Source of the DNA: Sesamum alatum
Taxonomy: Eukaryota > Streptophyta > Magnoliopsida > Lamiales > Pedaliaceae
Direction of reading: 5' to 3'
Assembly: GCA_034509735.1 (NCBI GenBank)
Contig: JACGWO010000008.1
Coordinates: forward strand, 18,115,864 to 18,179,863
DNA length: 64,000 nucleotides
This document shows, in pieces, positions 46,168-59,001 of the stretch (the first letter of the stretch is position 1; the number at the start of each line of letters is the position of its first letter). Position numbers and translations under genes: made by a program. Below the pieces are notes generated by a model. That model had not been told where the DNA came from and did not search any database. It worked only from the letters and a program-made list of their open reading frames with translations.

Positions 46168-46424
46168 TTCAATGTAAGGGGCATAGATCTATGTGTTGGG
46201 CATGATCTACTTGCTTTTAATGGCTTTATTAGCATGTTAGATTATATGAATATATGAATAATATGATGATTCAATTGTTTGGATTTAATGGACTTTTGGC
46301 ATGCTTAATTTTGTTAGATTGGATCTAAAAATTGCATGCTTATTTTCAGAAAAAATGTTACTGTTATTGTGCTGAAACAAAAATAATAATAATAATAATA
46401 ATTTTGGGATCGGACGGTAGTGGC

Positions 46425-46560
46425 CGCGCAGGCGGGCGCCTGGGCGCGCGCTGTGCGCAGCCGAACGCTGCCGGCCGAGGCCAGCGCGTGGCACAGAGCG
46501 CACGCGCGCTGCCTTGTGCCCGCGGGTGGCCCCGCCGGCACAACGGCTGGGCTGTTTTGT
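46425..46560 (+). repeat. GC-rich island in the B2 leader
   Basis: The shortest of the five islands (about 135 bases), directly preceded by an AAT triplet run (AATAATAATAATAAT). It holds GCGCGCGC words and ends before CAACGGCTGGGC, a sequence also found after the B1 island. Confidence 0.7.
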
Positions 46561-47227
46561 GTAGTTTTTCAACGTTTTCCGAAAAATTTGATTTTCTGTA
46601 TTTTCTGCACAATATTCTGAAAATCTGTTATTTTTGTATTTTTGATTTGGGAATAATTGGATTATTCCTTGAATTAAATTTGCTTAATTAATTTGGGATT
46701 ATTTTTGTCCATTAAATTTGCAATTTGAATTTTGCATATTATTTATATGTTTATGCATTTGTAATGTTGGACATCACTTGGGTATTTGGAATATCCATTG
46801 GTATTTATGCATGATTATTTGGAATAATTATGTTATGTGTGTTGATGGAATCAACATGGGATGATCACAAGAGCCCTAGACCTTTGTATGGATGAATATA
46901 TGATCATTTATTTTCTATTGGGTGGGGCCTGCGTGCCTCTTGTTTTTGGGACTATCATCTCCTGTATTTTCAGCCTCATCATGTTAAGGCTTGTTTTCTT
47001 TATTACCAATGTATTTCTTTCAGTTGTAATCAGAGTAGATAGGATTGGTGAGGTTTTAATTTTAACAAGCAATTGAAGTCGGAGACCCCAAGGAGAAGCA
47101 CCAAGGCGTGGAACAAGAAGCACTTCAAGGCCCATTGGAATGACAATGGGTATATTATTATTGTAATAATTTAGGACCACCCTAGACAGATCATAGACTC
47201 ACTGGGGGCTCAGTGGGTCGCATAGGT

Positions 47228-47920
47228 TGAAAGAGATTGTGGATCGTCCCGGGAAATTGCGCGAATGCGGAAGCGCGGTATGAAATTAAAATTGCGGAAT
47301 TAAAACATGCTTTAATTAAATAAAGAACACGTTCAAAGGGTGTGCCCTTGAAATTCCCGGGTGTTCGGTGTATCTCATGAATTAAAGCATACAACAATCA
47401 TGGAGGCCATAGGGTTGAAAAATAAAGAGGGACGAAAATCTTAAAATGAGACCTACCCGTTGTCGTTTTCGTCTTCAACAGCTACTCGCGTTGTTCCCCG
47501 TTTTGCACCAAGACCTCGTTCTTGAGATCCTCCAAATCGTGACACACGATCCACCCACGTATTCTTGCACGTCGTGCTAGCAACGAACAAGTGTTTATGG
47601 AGAGGATAGATCAACCACGCGTTATGAATTAACGGGATTGATCTTCCTTAGTTCTAATGTTCCAAGAACAAGAGAACAAGAAAAACAATTTTCTTCGAGA
47701 GTGGGAGAGAGAGGGGTGGACGAGAGAGAGGAAAGGAGAGTGTGTGTTGTGTGTGTTTTCAGGAATGATCATCCTTCAAATTGTAGGAGGCTAGGGGTTT
47801 ATATAGAGGAGGAGTTTAATCCTCTTTAAACTCCAACTCTAAGAACTCTATGTTGACTAGGATTTTGACCTAGTAAAAGTCCTAGTCAAACTAGTGTTTG
47901 ACCTAGTCAAACCAATCCTA
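47228..47920 (-). repeat. A2 3' LTR remnant
   Basis: The first 693 bases (plus-strand view) of an A2 LTR, including the TATA stretch (GGTTTATATAGAGG near 47797) and part of the TTGAC cluster. It ends abruptly at CCAATCCTA. Confidence 0.88.
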
Positions 47921-48135
47921 GTGGGCTTGGGATCCACAGCGATTTTCCCAGACCCTGCTTTTACGATTCGCATGAAAAAGATCCTGTGGGAGGTATACCA
48001 TACCATTCTCGTTCCACGAGATTCCCAAGATTATTGCCTCACCCTTTCACATGATCCCGAGGACTCCAAGCGAATCATGCTAATCGGGCGTTAGTCCCAA
48101 CCCAATCGACCGAGCCACAGACCCACTGCCATCCC

Positions 48136-48225
48136 CACGACTCGTGAGACAGGTAACAGCAGCCTGTTTTTCGTTCATGACATAGTGCAGCTTCTTTTAA
48201 GTACAATAACGTGCCACGACTCGTG
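48136..48225 (-). other. Leader palindrome pair (element A2)
   Basis: CACGACTCGTG at 48136-48146 and 48215-48225, 79 bases apart as in element A. Confidence 0.7.
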
Positions 48226-49286
48226 AGACTACGCTATTGACCTAAAACAGCTTCCTCACTATGCCATGGATTGGAAGGCATGAACAAACTCATACAGTTT
48301 ATGTTCATTTTGTCTAGGGTCTAATATTTAAACATTGGTCCAACCAATGTGAGAGTAGTAAATGACCGAGATCTCATAAAATATAATATCCATACATTCA
48401 TCCATAATGCATAAGTGAATCCATTCACAGCAATTATATGATAAATAAAGCATCATTCATCCATCATAATAACCACATGCAAAATTAAAGCCTAGCACCC
48501 CCCTGTTGGATGATCACGAGCCCGAATCCTATGCGATCCACTAAGCCCGCACTGAATCTATGGTCAATCTAGGGTTGGTCCTATACTATTACATTAATAG
48601 TAACCCAATCATCATTCTGATGGGCCTTGGTCTCTTTTATCTTTCTTCACTTCATGGAAACGCCTTAGAACGTCCAGTCTGGGCTCTCCATGTGGACCTT
48701 CCTTCTTCTCCATCAATTACATAAAATAAAACTTACTCCTATTCTACTCTCATTACATATTAAAAAATAGAAACCCCAGCGAAAACCCGAGGGGAGTACA
48801 TAAGGAGGGAGATAGAATGCCTTATTATTCCAAGGCAACTAGAAAGAGAAGAGGAGAAAACAATAAAAGAGGCACACAGGCCCAACAGAAAATTAAACCA
48901 TACATTCGGTCTAGGGCTCGTCATCATCTTTTTTCCATCCAACACACATAATCATATGATCTAATCACATAATTACAACATACCAATAATTCATGATACC
49001 CAATCATAATTATCCAAGATAAAGAAATAAATAAACAAGTGCGTAACGTGTGAAAATATAAAATAATTGTTGGTAATAATATTTTTCTCGTTTTAGGAAA
49101 TCCCTTCCTCATTATTTCTAAGTAAAATATCCCCGGATTTTCAAATCCAATATATTTTTACTCCTCAAAATAATGTCTTGGAAATTTAGGCAAAATTGAA
49201 CCAACAAACAAATTTTCAGAATTTAATTAAAATTAAAAAACTAAAAAGTAAAATAAAAAAAAATAATACTAGGGTTTAAAACCCTA

Positions 49287-49960
49287 GCAGCACCGGCCAT
49301 CGGCCGCTGCCACCGGTAGCAGCCCGCCGGTGTGCGCGCAGGGCAGCAGGCCCAGCCTGCCGCCCCTGCACGCGCACAGGCCCCTGCCTGCGTGCGCGCG
49401 CGCCTGGTCGGCAGCGCTCTGTGCGGCCTGCTGTTCCGGTAGGCCGTCACGCGCGCAGGCTCCCCAGCCTCGTGCGCGCGCTGGCCTGCTGGTCGTCAGC
49501 CGCGCACCTGCGCCTGTGCAGCGCGCGCGCAGACGCGCACTAGGCACGCCTGTCGGGCGCGCGCGCGTAGACACCTCTGTCTGCGTGCGCGCGCGCTTGG
49601 CAGCGCTGCCTGGTGTCCGTCCGCGTCCGTGCACGCGCGCGCAAACACCCTCGTCTGCATGCGCGCGCACGCCTGGAGGCGCCGCCCTGCGTGCACCCCT
49701 GCGCGCGGCCACCCTGGCCGCACGACCGGGCCCGCAGACACCTGCATGCTGGCCGTGGCGCGTGCGCGCGGGCTCCCCTGCCCGTTTGCGCGCGCGCCCG
49801 GTCAGTGCCTGTCTGAGGCCTGGCCGCGCTGCCTACCTGGATGACAGCGCGCGGCCCTGCGCGACTGGCTGGGCGGTTGCGCGCAGGCTTCCCTTGCCTG
49901 CGCGCCTCTGCCGTGCTTGCTGCGCGCGGCCAGCCTCCGGCTGGTCGGCTGCGACGATTC
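49287..49960 (-). repeat. Expanded GC-rich island in the A2 leader
   Basis: The longest island, about 670 bases. A unit seen once in element A (AGACACC..TGTCTGCGTGC then GCGCGCGCCTGG) recurs here at about 49569, 49643 and 49736, pointing to internal duplication. A 236-codon frame at 49330-50040 and several others on both strands follow from base composition. Confidence 0.75.
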
Positions 49961-50154
49961 TTCATTCTTCTCGTTCAATTTTCACCCCCGTTTCCCAAGA
50001 AAAAAAAAAATACCAATTTTGCAGAATTCACACGAATTAAAAGTAATCAAACGACATGCTTTAATAATCAAGAAATTCAAGAATTAATTAAAATATGCCA
50101 AAACACGTTTTCATGCTTAAAACGCACATAAAACCCTAGGCCTATACACCGAAC

Positions 50155-50170
50155 CAGGCTCTGATACCAC
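50155..50170 (-). other. tRNA primer-binding site, element A2
   Basis: The reverse complement GTGGTATCAGAGCCTG matches initiator-methionine tRNA, directly next to the LTR. Confidence 0.88.
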
Positions 50171-52114
50171 TGAAAGAGATTATGGATCGTCCCGGGAAAT
50201 TGAGCGAATGCGGAAGCGCGGTATAAAATTAAAATTGCGGAATTAAAACATGCTTTTTGAAATTCCCGGTTGTTCGGTGTATCTCATGAATTAAAGCATA
50301 CAACAATCATGGCGGCCATTAGGGTTGAAAAATAAAGAGGGACAAAAATCTTAAAACGAGACCTACCCGTTGTCGTTTTCGTCTTCAACAGCTACTCGCG
50401 TTGTTCCCCGTTTTTGCACCAAGACCTCGTTCTTGAAATCCTCCAAATCGTGACACACGATCTACCCACGTATTCTTGCACGTCGTGCTAGCAACGAACA
50501 AGTGTTTATGAAGAGGATAGATCAACCACGCGTTATGAATTAACAGGATTGATCTTTCTTAGTTCTAATGTTCCAAGAACAAGAGAACAAGAAAAACAAT
50601 TTTCTTCGAGAGTGGGAGAGAGAGGGGCGGACGAGAGAGAGGAGAGGAGAGTGTGTGTTGTGTGTGTTTTCAAGAATCATCATCCTTCAAATTGTAGGAG
50701 ACTAGGGGTTTACATAGAGGAGGAGTTTAATCCTCTTTAAACTCCAACTCTAAGAACTCTATGTTGACTAGGATTTTGACCTAGTCAAAGTCCTAGTCAA
50801 ACTAGTGTTTGACCTAGTCAAATCAATCCTAGCCATCCATCTCTTTTTTCCATCTCAACTCTTGATTTAATTTAATGGAATATTTAAAACCTATTTAAAT
50901 ATTCCAAAAGGCCTAAATGAATATAAATATTTATTTTAAGCCCATTAAATAAATTCCTTTAATAAATCTAATTTATTAATTTAATTCCTTTTATCAAATA
51001 GAAGGAATTAATTCTCCAAGAAAATAAAGGACCCGATTAAATCCAATTTAATCATTACTATTCTCCAATATTTAATTCTAAATTAAATACTAAATGTGTG
51101 TGTGGATAGTGTGTGACTCTTTAGGTTCACCTTTTAACTAGACTTGGTCGGATTCCAAGAATCCGTCCATTACCATGGGTGGCCATCTAGCAACGGTCCA
51201 TGGCACTAGAGACTAGGTGAAATATTCGGGGATGAACATTTAGGCTTTAACAGTACACTTGTCCTTCTGTCTACGGTCTCACCACTTAGGGTCTAGGGCA
51301 TGGAAAATGTAGGTACCCATTTTGGACCTAAGTGTCGGTCTATCCTTACTAAACGCCGCAAGGGGATCCTTCCCTTCTGTTCAGTTATTGTGGCCACAGA
51401 TTTTAGGGACAAGACACAGAGCATACGTCAGACTCAACTGTCAATGCCTTTTGACAGGAGACAGATCCTTTCTTGGAAACTCCTGTCACTCAGTATACCG
51501 GAGTTGCACTAGACATGGCTTATGACTACTCAAGTGCTTCTTGGCAATCTCTCACCATATCTAAGATACAGACCTGATATACAAGTAAACTCAGAAGTTC
51601 CTCAAGTCAAAGGACTTGACCTGTACCGTTGGAACCGGGAATACACGTCATACCTTGCTGACCATAATCAAGGTCCTCCGTAAGACGGTTCCCGCGAGTC
51701 ACCTCAGTCAGCTGCTCCCTAGCAGGCTAACCCACTAACACTGCTTAGACGACCTCCGTCACCCATCGATGAAACACGACAGCAGATGCTTAGTGCAAGT
51801 CTCAAGGGGAATCTCGGTACCCAATTTTCGAGATTCCTTGACTTGGAGATTTCCGGACTGATTCGGTAGTACTGATTTCATGGACCTACCTCCAAGCGTA
51901 GTCCCAGCCCCCGAAATAGATTCTCAGCCTATGGGCTTGGTTTGCGTAGCGAACAGATATGTAATAGCAATGTATAAGTGAACGCAAACAAAGTAACGCC
52001 ATATGAATCTCACTTCTTTATTAATAAATATTTTATCAAACACATACTGAAATTGTCTAGACATAGGTTACATTTTCCTACCAAGATTGGCTTACATGGT
52101 CACCTATTCTAACA
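50171..52114 (-). repeat. 5' LTR of A2 (1944 bp)
   Basis: TG...CA ends. Near the start it lacks about 50 bases present in other A LTRs (after ACATGCTTT, about 50253). The TATA stretch reads GGTTTACATAGAGG at about 50707, one base different from the consensus in the other copies, while the 3' LTR remnant keeps the intact form. Confidence 0.9.
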
Positions 52115-52119
52115 TAGGT

Positions 52120-52841
52120 TGGGCTTGTGATCGTCCTAACAGGGGTATGCTATGTTTTATGCATGCGGCGTATTTATTTATCGCTTTAAATATTGGATAT
52201 TTATGCATGCTAAAACACCATAATGTGATGAGGTCTCGGTCACACTCAAACTCTCATTTGGTTGGACCAAATTAAATATTAGGCCAAGAACGGACTTGGA
52301 TCAAAATAGTAATTTGATCTGTCCGAGCCTTCTATTCACGGCAATGTGGTGAGGAAGCTACCATTACCCAAGTGTGGTCTCACGAGTCGTGGCACACTTG
52401 GACCAAGGGAAAGCTGCACCATTATTGTGAACAAAAAGACTGCGCTCGCTGTTTCCCTGTCTCAAGAGTCGTGGGGGGCGACAGTTTGAGGCATGATTTG
52501 GTTGATGGGTCGGGCCCAACACTGAGTAACATGGTTCGCTTGAAGTCCTCGGAACCATGTGAATAGGTGAGGCAAAGTATTTGGGGAATCTCATTGGATG
52601 AGAATGGTATTGGATATCTCCCACGAGGTCTTCTTCATGTGAATCGTAAAAGCGGGGCATGGAGATTACGCTTGTGGATCCCAAGCCCACTAGGAAATGG
52701 TTTTTCGAAACTCCGCTTGAGAGTGGCGGACTTTCGTATAAATAGTGGGAGGGTTAAAGACTAAAAGACCAAGTCTTCAACTTGAACAATAATATTACCA
52801 TCATCTGCTAATTTTTGCTTTACATTTTCATTAATGTAGAT
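52120..52841 (+). other. B2 leader, second part
   Basis: Resumes the leader interrupted at 47227 and runs to the gag ATG at 52842. One perfect palindrome CACGAGTCGTG is at 52381-52391, and a decayed partner CAAGAGTCGTG is at about 52463-52473. Confidence 0.8.
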
Positions 52842-53308
52842 ATGTCTAAGAACACATTAACCATGATTCTCAAGACTAAAAAATTCAACGGAATGAACTA
52901 CTCGGACTGGCTGAGAAACCTGAGGATTGTCCTCGGTTTTGAGAACCAAGGCTACGTCTTGGACGAGCCGCCACTGAGCGGTATTGATAGGAGAGGCTTC
53001 GACCTCCAAGGCGAATGGCAAGAGGGCCGGACGCTGGAAGAGGAAGAAGGGCAAAGGGAAGACGGTTGCGGCCCTTGCTCGCGCTCCGGGCGTCCCTGTT
53101 GCTCCGGTTGGACCGAGCAAAGGGAAAGGGAAGGCCCGTGGTTCTCAGCCGTCCAAGACAAATGATGTCTACATGCATTGCCAAGGGAAAGGGCATTGGA
53201 AGAGATAGTGCCCACAACTCCTCTCCAACCCAGGTATGTTTGTGGTTGAAGTAAATATGATTACTAATTCTGCTTCATGAGGTATTGGATACCGGGTGTG
53301 GTGCTCAC
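52842..53308 (+). pseudogene. B2 gag and protease start, deleted
   Basis: Gag opens with MSKNTLTMILK and YSDWLRNLRIVLGFENQGY, then at 52980/52981 a deletion of roughly 470 bases joins it, out of frame, to the lysine-rich region. The zinc knuckle has lost its first cysteine (Y in place of C) and meets a stop. The protease entry (LDTGCGAH by alignment) is frameshifted and ends where an inverted LTR begins at 53309. Confidence 0.88.
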
Positions 53309-55539
53309 TGAAGGACAAGCGGATCCGGCCGGGAGCGTGAGCGGAAGCGAGAAAGCGAGAAATTGTGCACAAATTTAAATCTAATTTAAATATGCGAATC
53401 CCAAGGGGTGTACCCTTGGGTGCTCAACCGGGCGTTCGATGTAGGATGTGTAAATATTAAAACATATATTTAAGCCCATAGGGCATAGATATATAAATGA
53501 AATCAATCAAAGCGTAATAAAGCGTTACCTTTGATTGTTTAGCGTATGCTCCCGGCTACTTGCTTTGTTCCTTCTCCGGAATGTTCACAAAATCCAAACG
53601 TATGGATTCTCCAAGGTGATCCACACCACACAGGAAGAAACACACGTTCTTCTTGCTAGAAAAGAACGGGTTTAGAAGGAATCGGTTTAAGAGAAGAACA
53701 CTATGAATTAGTGTTCTCTTAAACTTACTTTGTTCTTCTTCTTGATTCAAAATCAAGTGAAGAACACAAGTGTGAGAGAGGGAGAGAGCATGAAATTTTG
53801 AGAGAGAGGAGAGGATTTTTGTCTTCTCTTTTTCCTAGAAAAAGATGAATAATGAATCACTTATGCTTGGTGTTGTATACTCTAATATATATATATACAT
53901 AATTAATGTGATTATTGGAATGTGTCTAGGTTCATCAAAGGATGTCTAGATTCATTCCAATCAATCACCATCAATTCTTCAATCAAGCCTACTAAAATTT
54001 ATGGTATGATCAAATCATACCAAAAGGGAAGAGCTTGATTGGAGTTGATTTGTCTCTTTCCAAAAGAGATAAGTCAACATACCACCTAGCATGAAACATG
54101 GCTGATTTTGCTTCCTCCAAGGGAGCATGTCGGCCATGTTTAATTAAGGGAAGAAGTCCAGCTTCTTCCTACTCCAAAATAGGAATTATTTCTCCTCTCG
54201 GGTAAATTTAACGGACCGGGTTTTATCGTAATCCAATTACGACGAACACCAACATTAAATCCAATTTAATGTCCATTTAAATTATTCTTGTTGATCTTTT
54301 AATCCAATTGAAAGATCCAACGTCTCAACGTCTCAACTTTCCATATTTAATCGAAAATCCAAATTTACCGATTAAACGAAAGCCCGATACAATATCGGCC
54401 CGTCCATCCAATGGACTTTCCCTTAAGGAATCCAATTACTTATTTTATCCTTCGAGATTGACTCCAAGTCGATCTCTCAACCTCCTCGGTGATTTGTGTG
54501 TGACCCTTTAGGTTCACCCTCAGCTACACTTGGGCCCGTGTCCCACAAGGGCCCGTTACCATGGGTGGCTGTTTAGCAACGGTCCATGGCACTAGAGACT
54601 AGGTGAATTGGCGTGAACATTTAGGCGCCGATTCCGTACGGGTACGATCCTTCCGTCTACCGTCTCCCGGCCTTAGTCTAGGGTATGGAATTAGGCGTCG
54701 GTTCCCATCCTTGACTAGGCATCTATGCTTAATACTCGAGACCACGTATGCTTCATTGTGTCGACAGAGGAAACCATTCCCTGTTCGACCAACCACTGTG
54801 GCCACAGCTTCAAACAGCATGAACGTGTCTCCGAGTGCATAGGAGATACCTCTGTCATATACTGACAGGGGACGGATCCTCTTCTTGGAATCCACCGTCC
54901 TCGCTACACATTCTGACTGCACTGGACAAGGCTTATGATAATCATCTTACAGAATGATTACCTCTTGCCAGATCCAAGATACAGTCGTCCTGTGCACGCG
55001 ACTGCCATGATCCCTCAAGTCTGAGGATTACTCCGTACTATCGGAACCGGGGAAAACCAATCATACCGACCAAGCCTCCAAGGCTTCCATATGATGATCC
55101 CCGCGAGTCAGTCCAGTCGGCTCGACCCCAGTCGACTAACCCATCAAGATCGTGTAGGCGTCCCACGCTTGTCGTCGATGAAACACGGCACTCATCCAAT
55201 GAACACGACTCTTGACGCAAGTCTCAATAGGACTCTCGATGCCCTATCTCGAGGTCCTCGACTTGGAACGTTTCAGACCCAACTCTTAATCAGTTGGTTT
55301 CATGACCACCATCCAATGCGTGGCCCAACTGCACGAGTTGTTATCCATGGTCTGTGGGCTTTGTTGCGATATAAGTTAAATACCGTTTTAACAAATGTAA
55401 GATGAGCGCAACAAAGAAGGTACCATTGGTGACGAACACTCATCTTATTCATCACATAATAATATTACATTCACATCAAGTTGTCGGATAGGTTTACAAA
55501 TTGCCAAACCTATTGGCTTTCTGGTCACCTACTCCAACA
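53309..55539 (-). repeat. Inverted B-family LTR inside B2, no TSD
   Basis: A complete 2231-bp B LTR (TGAAGGACAAG ... CTACTCCAACA) opposite to B2. The left flank is protease (CTCAC), the right flank is RT (GGTAT). They do not match and about 1.7 kb of B2 between them (rest of protease, integrase, start of RT) is absent. Confidence 0.9.
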
Positions 55540-56745
55540 GGTATGACTATGAAATATGACAGATGGACATGAAAATGGCCTTCCTCAACGGTTTCGTTAG
55601 AGGAAGAGATCTATATGGATCAGCTGGAGGGTTTTCACAACTGTTGGAGAAGAGCAGAAGGTCTTCCGTCTCCAAAGATCCATCTATAGCCTCAAACAAG
55701 CTTCCCAAAGCTAGAACATACGTTTTGATGAAGTCATACGGGGATATGATTTCATCAAGAATGAGTCCGATCCTTGTGTATACAAGAAGATCAGTGGGAG
55801 CTCAATTGCGTTTCTAGTGCTTTACGTGGATGACATCTTGCTCATTGGGAATGATGCTAAGATGTTGGGTACCACTAAAGCTCGGTTGTCAACGCAATTC
55901 TCCATGAAGGATATGGGCAAGGCATCCTACATCCTTGGCATCAAGATCTACAGGGATAGATCTAGAAGGATGTTAGGAATGGCCCAGTCCTCGTATATTG
56001 AGAAACTCTTGAAGAGATTCAAGATGGAGAACTCAAAACGAGGATTCCTTCCTATGAGGCATGGAATTGAGTTATCCAAGAAGCAGTCTCCTAAGACTGA
56101 TGAAGAGCTTAAACGGATGTTGGACGTCCCCTATGCTTCAGCCGTAGGCAGCATACAGTATGTTGTTCAGTGCACTAGACCTGATGTGGCTTTCGCTTCC
56201 TGAAGTACCTGAAAAGGACTAAGGACATGTTCTTGATCTACGGCGGTGGAGAGTTGATGCTGAAGGGCTATAGCAACGCTAGCTTCCAGTCGGATGACGA
56301 TGATGCCAAGTCTCAGTCTGGTTTTTGTATTTAGACTAAATGGGGACGTGGTTACTTGGAAGGGTTCCAAGTAGGCTACCACGGCGGACTCCACCATAGA
56401 GTTTTGAATACATAGCGGCTTTGGAAGCTACTAAGGAGTGGTTTGGTTGATGAGCTACACCCAAGGGTTGGATGTAGTACCTAGCATTGCTAAGCCTGTA
56501 ATTATCTTTTATGATAACAACGGGGCGATAGCGCTAGCAAAGGAACCGATATCTCATCACGATCCAAGCGTATTCTTAGACGCTACCATCTACTTAGAGA
56601 GATGGATAGCAAGAGTGACATTCGGTTGGACCGAGTCAGCTCCGCAGAAAAACATAACAGATCCACTTGCTAAGCCCATGTCGCAAGTTGCCCACACTCA
56701 CCATCTGAATAAGAGGTTAGAGGTCAATGGGTAATTGGCTTTAGG
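55540..56745 (+). pseudogene. B2 RT and RNase H, broken
   Basis: RT starts inside the QMDMKMAFLNGF segment and reaches the active-site LYVDDILLIGND near 55820-55855, open to about 56203. A deletion near 56200 (roughly 85 bases compared with B1) and later frame changes separate it from RNase H (FYDNNGAIALAKEPISHH, about 56500). It ends before the polypurine tract at 56742-56758. Confidence 0.88.
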
Positions 56746-56758
56746 TCAAGTGGGAGAT

Positions 56759-58996
56759 TATTAGAATAGGTGACTAGAAAGAAAATAGGTTTGGCGATTT
56801 ATAACCTATCTGACAACTTGATGTAAATGTAATATTATTATGTTATGAATAAAATGAGTATTCGTCACTTATGGTGCTTACTTTGTTGCGCTCATTTCAC
56901 ATTTGTTTAAAATGGTGTTTAACTTATATCGCAACAAAGCCCACAGACCATGGATAACAACTCGTGCAGTTGGGCCACGCATTGGATGGTGGTCATGAAA
57001 CCAACTGATTAGGAGTTGGGTCTGAAACATTCCAAGTCGAGGACCTCGAGACAGGGCATCGAGAGTCCTATTGAGATTTGAGTCAAGAGTTGTGTTCATT
57101 CGATGATTGTCGTGTTTCATCGACGACAGGCATGGGACGCCTACACGATCTTGATGGGTTGGTCGACTGGGGTCGAGCCGACTGGACTGACTCGCGGGGA
57201 TCATCATATGGAAACCTTGGAGGCTTGGTCGGTATGATTGATTTTCCCCGGTTCCGATAATACGGGAGTAATCCTCAGACTTGAGGGATCATGGCAGTCG
57301 CGTGCACATGACGGCTGTATCTTGGATCTGGCGAGAGGTGATCATTCTGTAAGATGATCATCATAAGCCTTGTCCAGTGCATTCGGAATGTGTAGCGAGG
57401 ACGATGGATTCCAAGAAGAGGATTCGTCCCCTGTCAGTATGTGACAGAGGTATCTCCTATGCACTTGGAGACACGTGCATGTTGTTTGAAGCTGTGGCCA
57501 CAGTGGTTGGTCGAACAGGGAATGGTTTCCTGTGTCGACATAATGAAGCATACGTGGTCTCGAGTATTAAGCATAGATGCCTAGTCAAGGATAGGAACCG
57601 ACGCTCAATTCCATACCTTAGACTAAGACCGGGAGACGGTAGACGGAAGGATCGTACCTGTACGGAATCAGTGCCTAAATATTCACGCCAATTCACCTAG
57701 TCTCTAGTGCCATAGACCGTTGCTAGACGGTCACCCATGGTAATGGGCCCTTGTGGGACACGGGCTAAATTCTAGCTGAGGGTGAACCTAAAGGGTCACA
57801 CACAAGTCACCGAGGAGGTTGAGAGATCGACTTGGAGTCAATCTCGAAGGATAAAATAAGTAATTGGATTACTTAAGGGAAAGTCCATTGGATGGACGGG
57901 CCGATATTGTATCGGGCTTCCGTTTAATTGGTAAATTGGATTTTCGATTAAATATGGAAAGTTGAGACGTTGAGACGTTGGATCTTTTAATTAGATTAAA
58001 AGATCAACGAGAATAATTTAAATGGACATTAAATTGGATTTAATGTTGAGTTCGTCGTAATTAGATTACGATAAATCCCGGTCCGTTAAATTTACTCGAG
58101 AGGATAAATAATTCCTATTTTTGGAATAGGAAGAAGTTGGACTTCTTCCCTTATTTAAACATGGCCGATATGCTCCCTTGGAGGAAGCAAAATCAGCCAT
58201 GTTTTATGCTAGGTGGTATGTTGACTTATCTCTTTTGGAAAGAGACAAATCAACTCCAATCAAGCTCTTCCCTTTTGGTATGATCTGATCATACCATAAA
58301 TTTTGGTAGGCTTGATTGAAAAATTGATGGTGATTGATTGGAATGAATCTAGACATCCTTGGATGAACCTAGACACATTCCAATAATCACATTAATTATG
58401 TATATATATATTAGAATATACAACACCAAGCATAAGTCATTCATTATTCATCTTTTTCTAGGTTAAAGAGAAGACAATTTTCGAATCCCCTCTCCTCTCT
58501 CTCAACTCTCGGCCTCTCTCCCTCTCTCACACTTGTGTTCTTCACTTGATTTTGAATCAAGAAGAAGAACAAAGTAAGTTTAAGAGAGCACTAATTCATA
58601 GTGTTCTTCTCTTAAACCGATTCCTTCTTAAACCCGTTCTTTTCTAGCAAGAAGAACGTGTGTTTCTTCCGGTGTGATGTGGATCACCTTTGGAGAATCC
58701 ATACATTTGGATTTCATGAGCATTCCGAAGAGGGAACAACGCAAGTAGCCGGGAGCATACGCTAAACAATCGAAGGTAACGGTCTCCTTACGCTTTGATT
58801 GATTTATTGTGTAAATCTATGCCCTATGTGTTTAAATATATGTTTCCAATATTTACACATCCTACATCGAACGCCCGGTTGAGCACTCAAGGGTACACCC
58901 TTGGGATTCGTTTATTTAAATTTGATTTAAATTTACGCGTTATTTCTCGCTTTCTCGCTTCCACTCGCGCTCCTGGGCGGATCCGTTTGTCCTTCA
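56759..58996 (+). repeat. 3' LTR of B2 (2238 bp)
   Basis: The terminal dinucleotide is TA in place of TG, otherwise the same as the 5' LTR in layout, ending CCTTCA before the CAAAG target copy. Confidence 0.9.
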
Positions 58997-59001
58997 CAAA
59001 G

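Larger units (their letters stand above)
47228..52114 (-). mobile_element. Deleted copia element A2 in the B2 leader, TSD TAGGT
   Basis: A minus-strand element of the A type (subfamily start TGAAAGAGATT.TGGATCG). Its 3' LTR survives only as 47228-47920, joined directly to leader sequence at 47921, so gag, pol, the polypurine tract and most of U3 of the 3' LTR are gone. The leader 47921-50170, primer site and 5' LTR 50171-52114 remain. TAGGT flanks it at 47223-47227 and 52115-52119, so the deletion followed insertion or was carried in. Confidence 0.9.
43910..58996 (+). mobile_element. Copia element B2 inserted in B1
   Basis: B-family element with LTRs 43910-46149 and 56759-58996, in the same orientation as B1. 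The TSD is CAAAT/CAAAG (one base has changed). Without its own insertions it is about 8.0 kb. Its leader is split by A2 (47228-52114) with TSD TAGGT, and its middle is replaced by an inverted B-type LTR (53309-55539). Gag has a deletion at 52980/52981. Confidence 0.92.

Noticed and set aside
49330..50040. 236-codon open frame, with others on both strands in the GC-rich island
   Set aside because: It lies inside the A2 leader, has low-complexity Arg/Ala/Pro composition, and equally long frames are open on the opposite strand, as expected where stop codons are rare from base composition.
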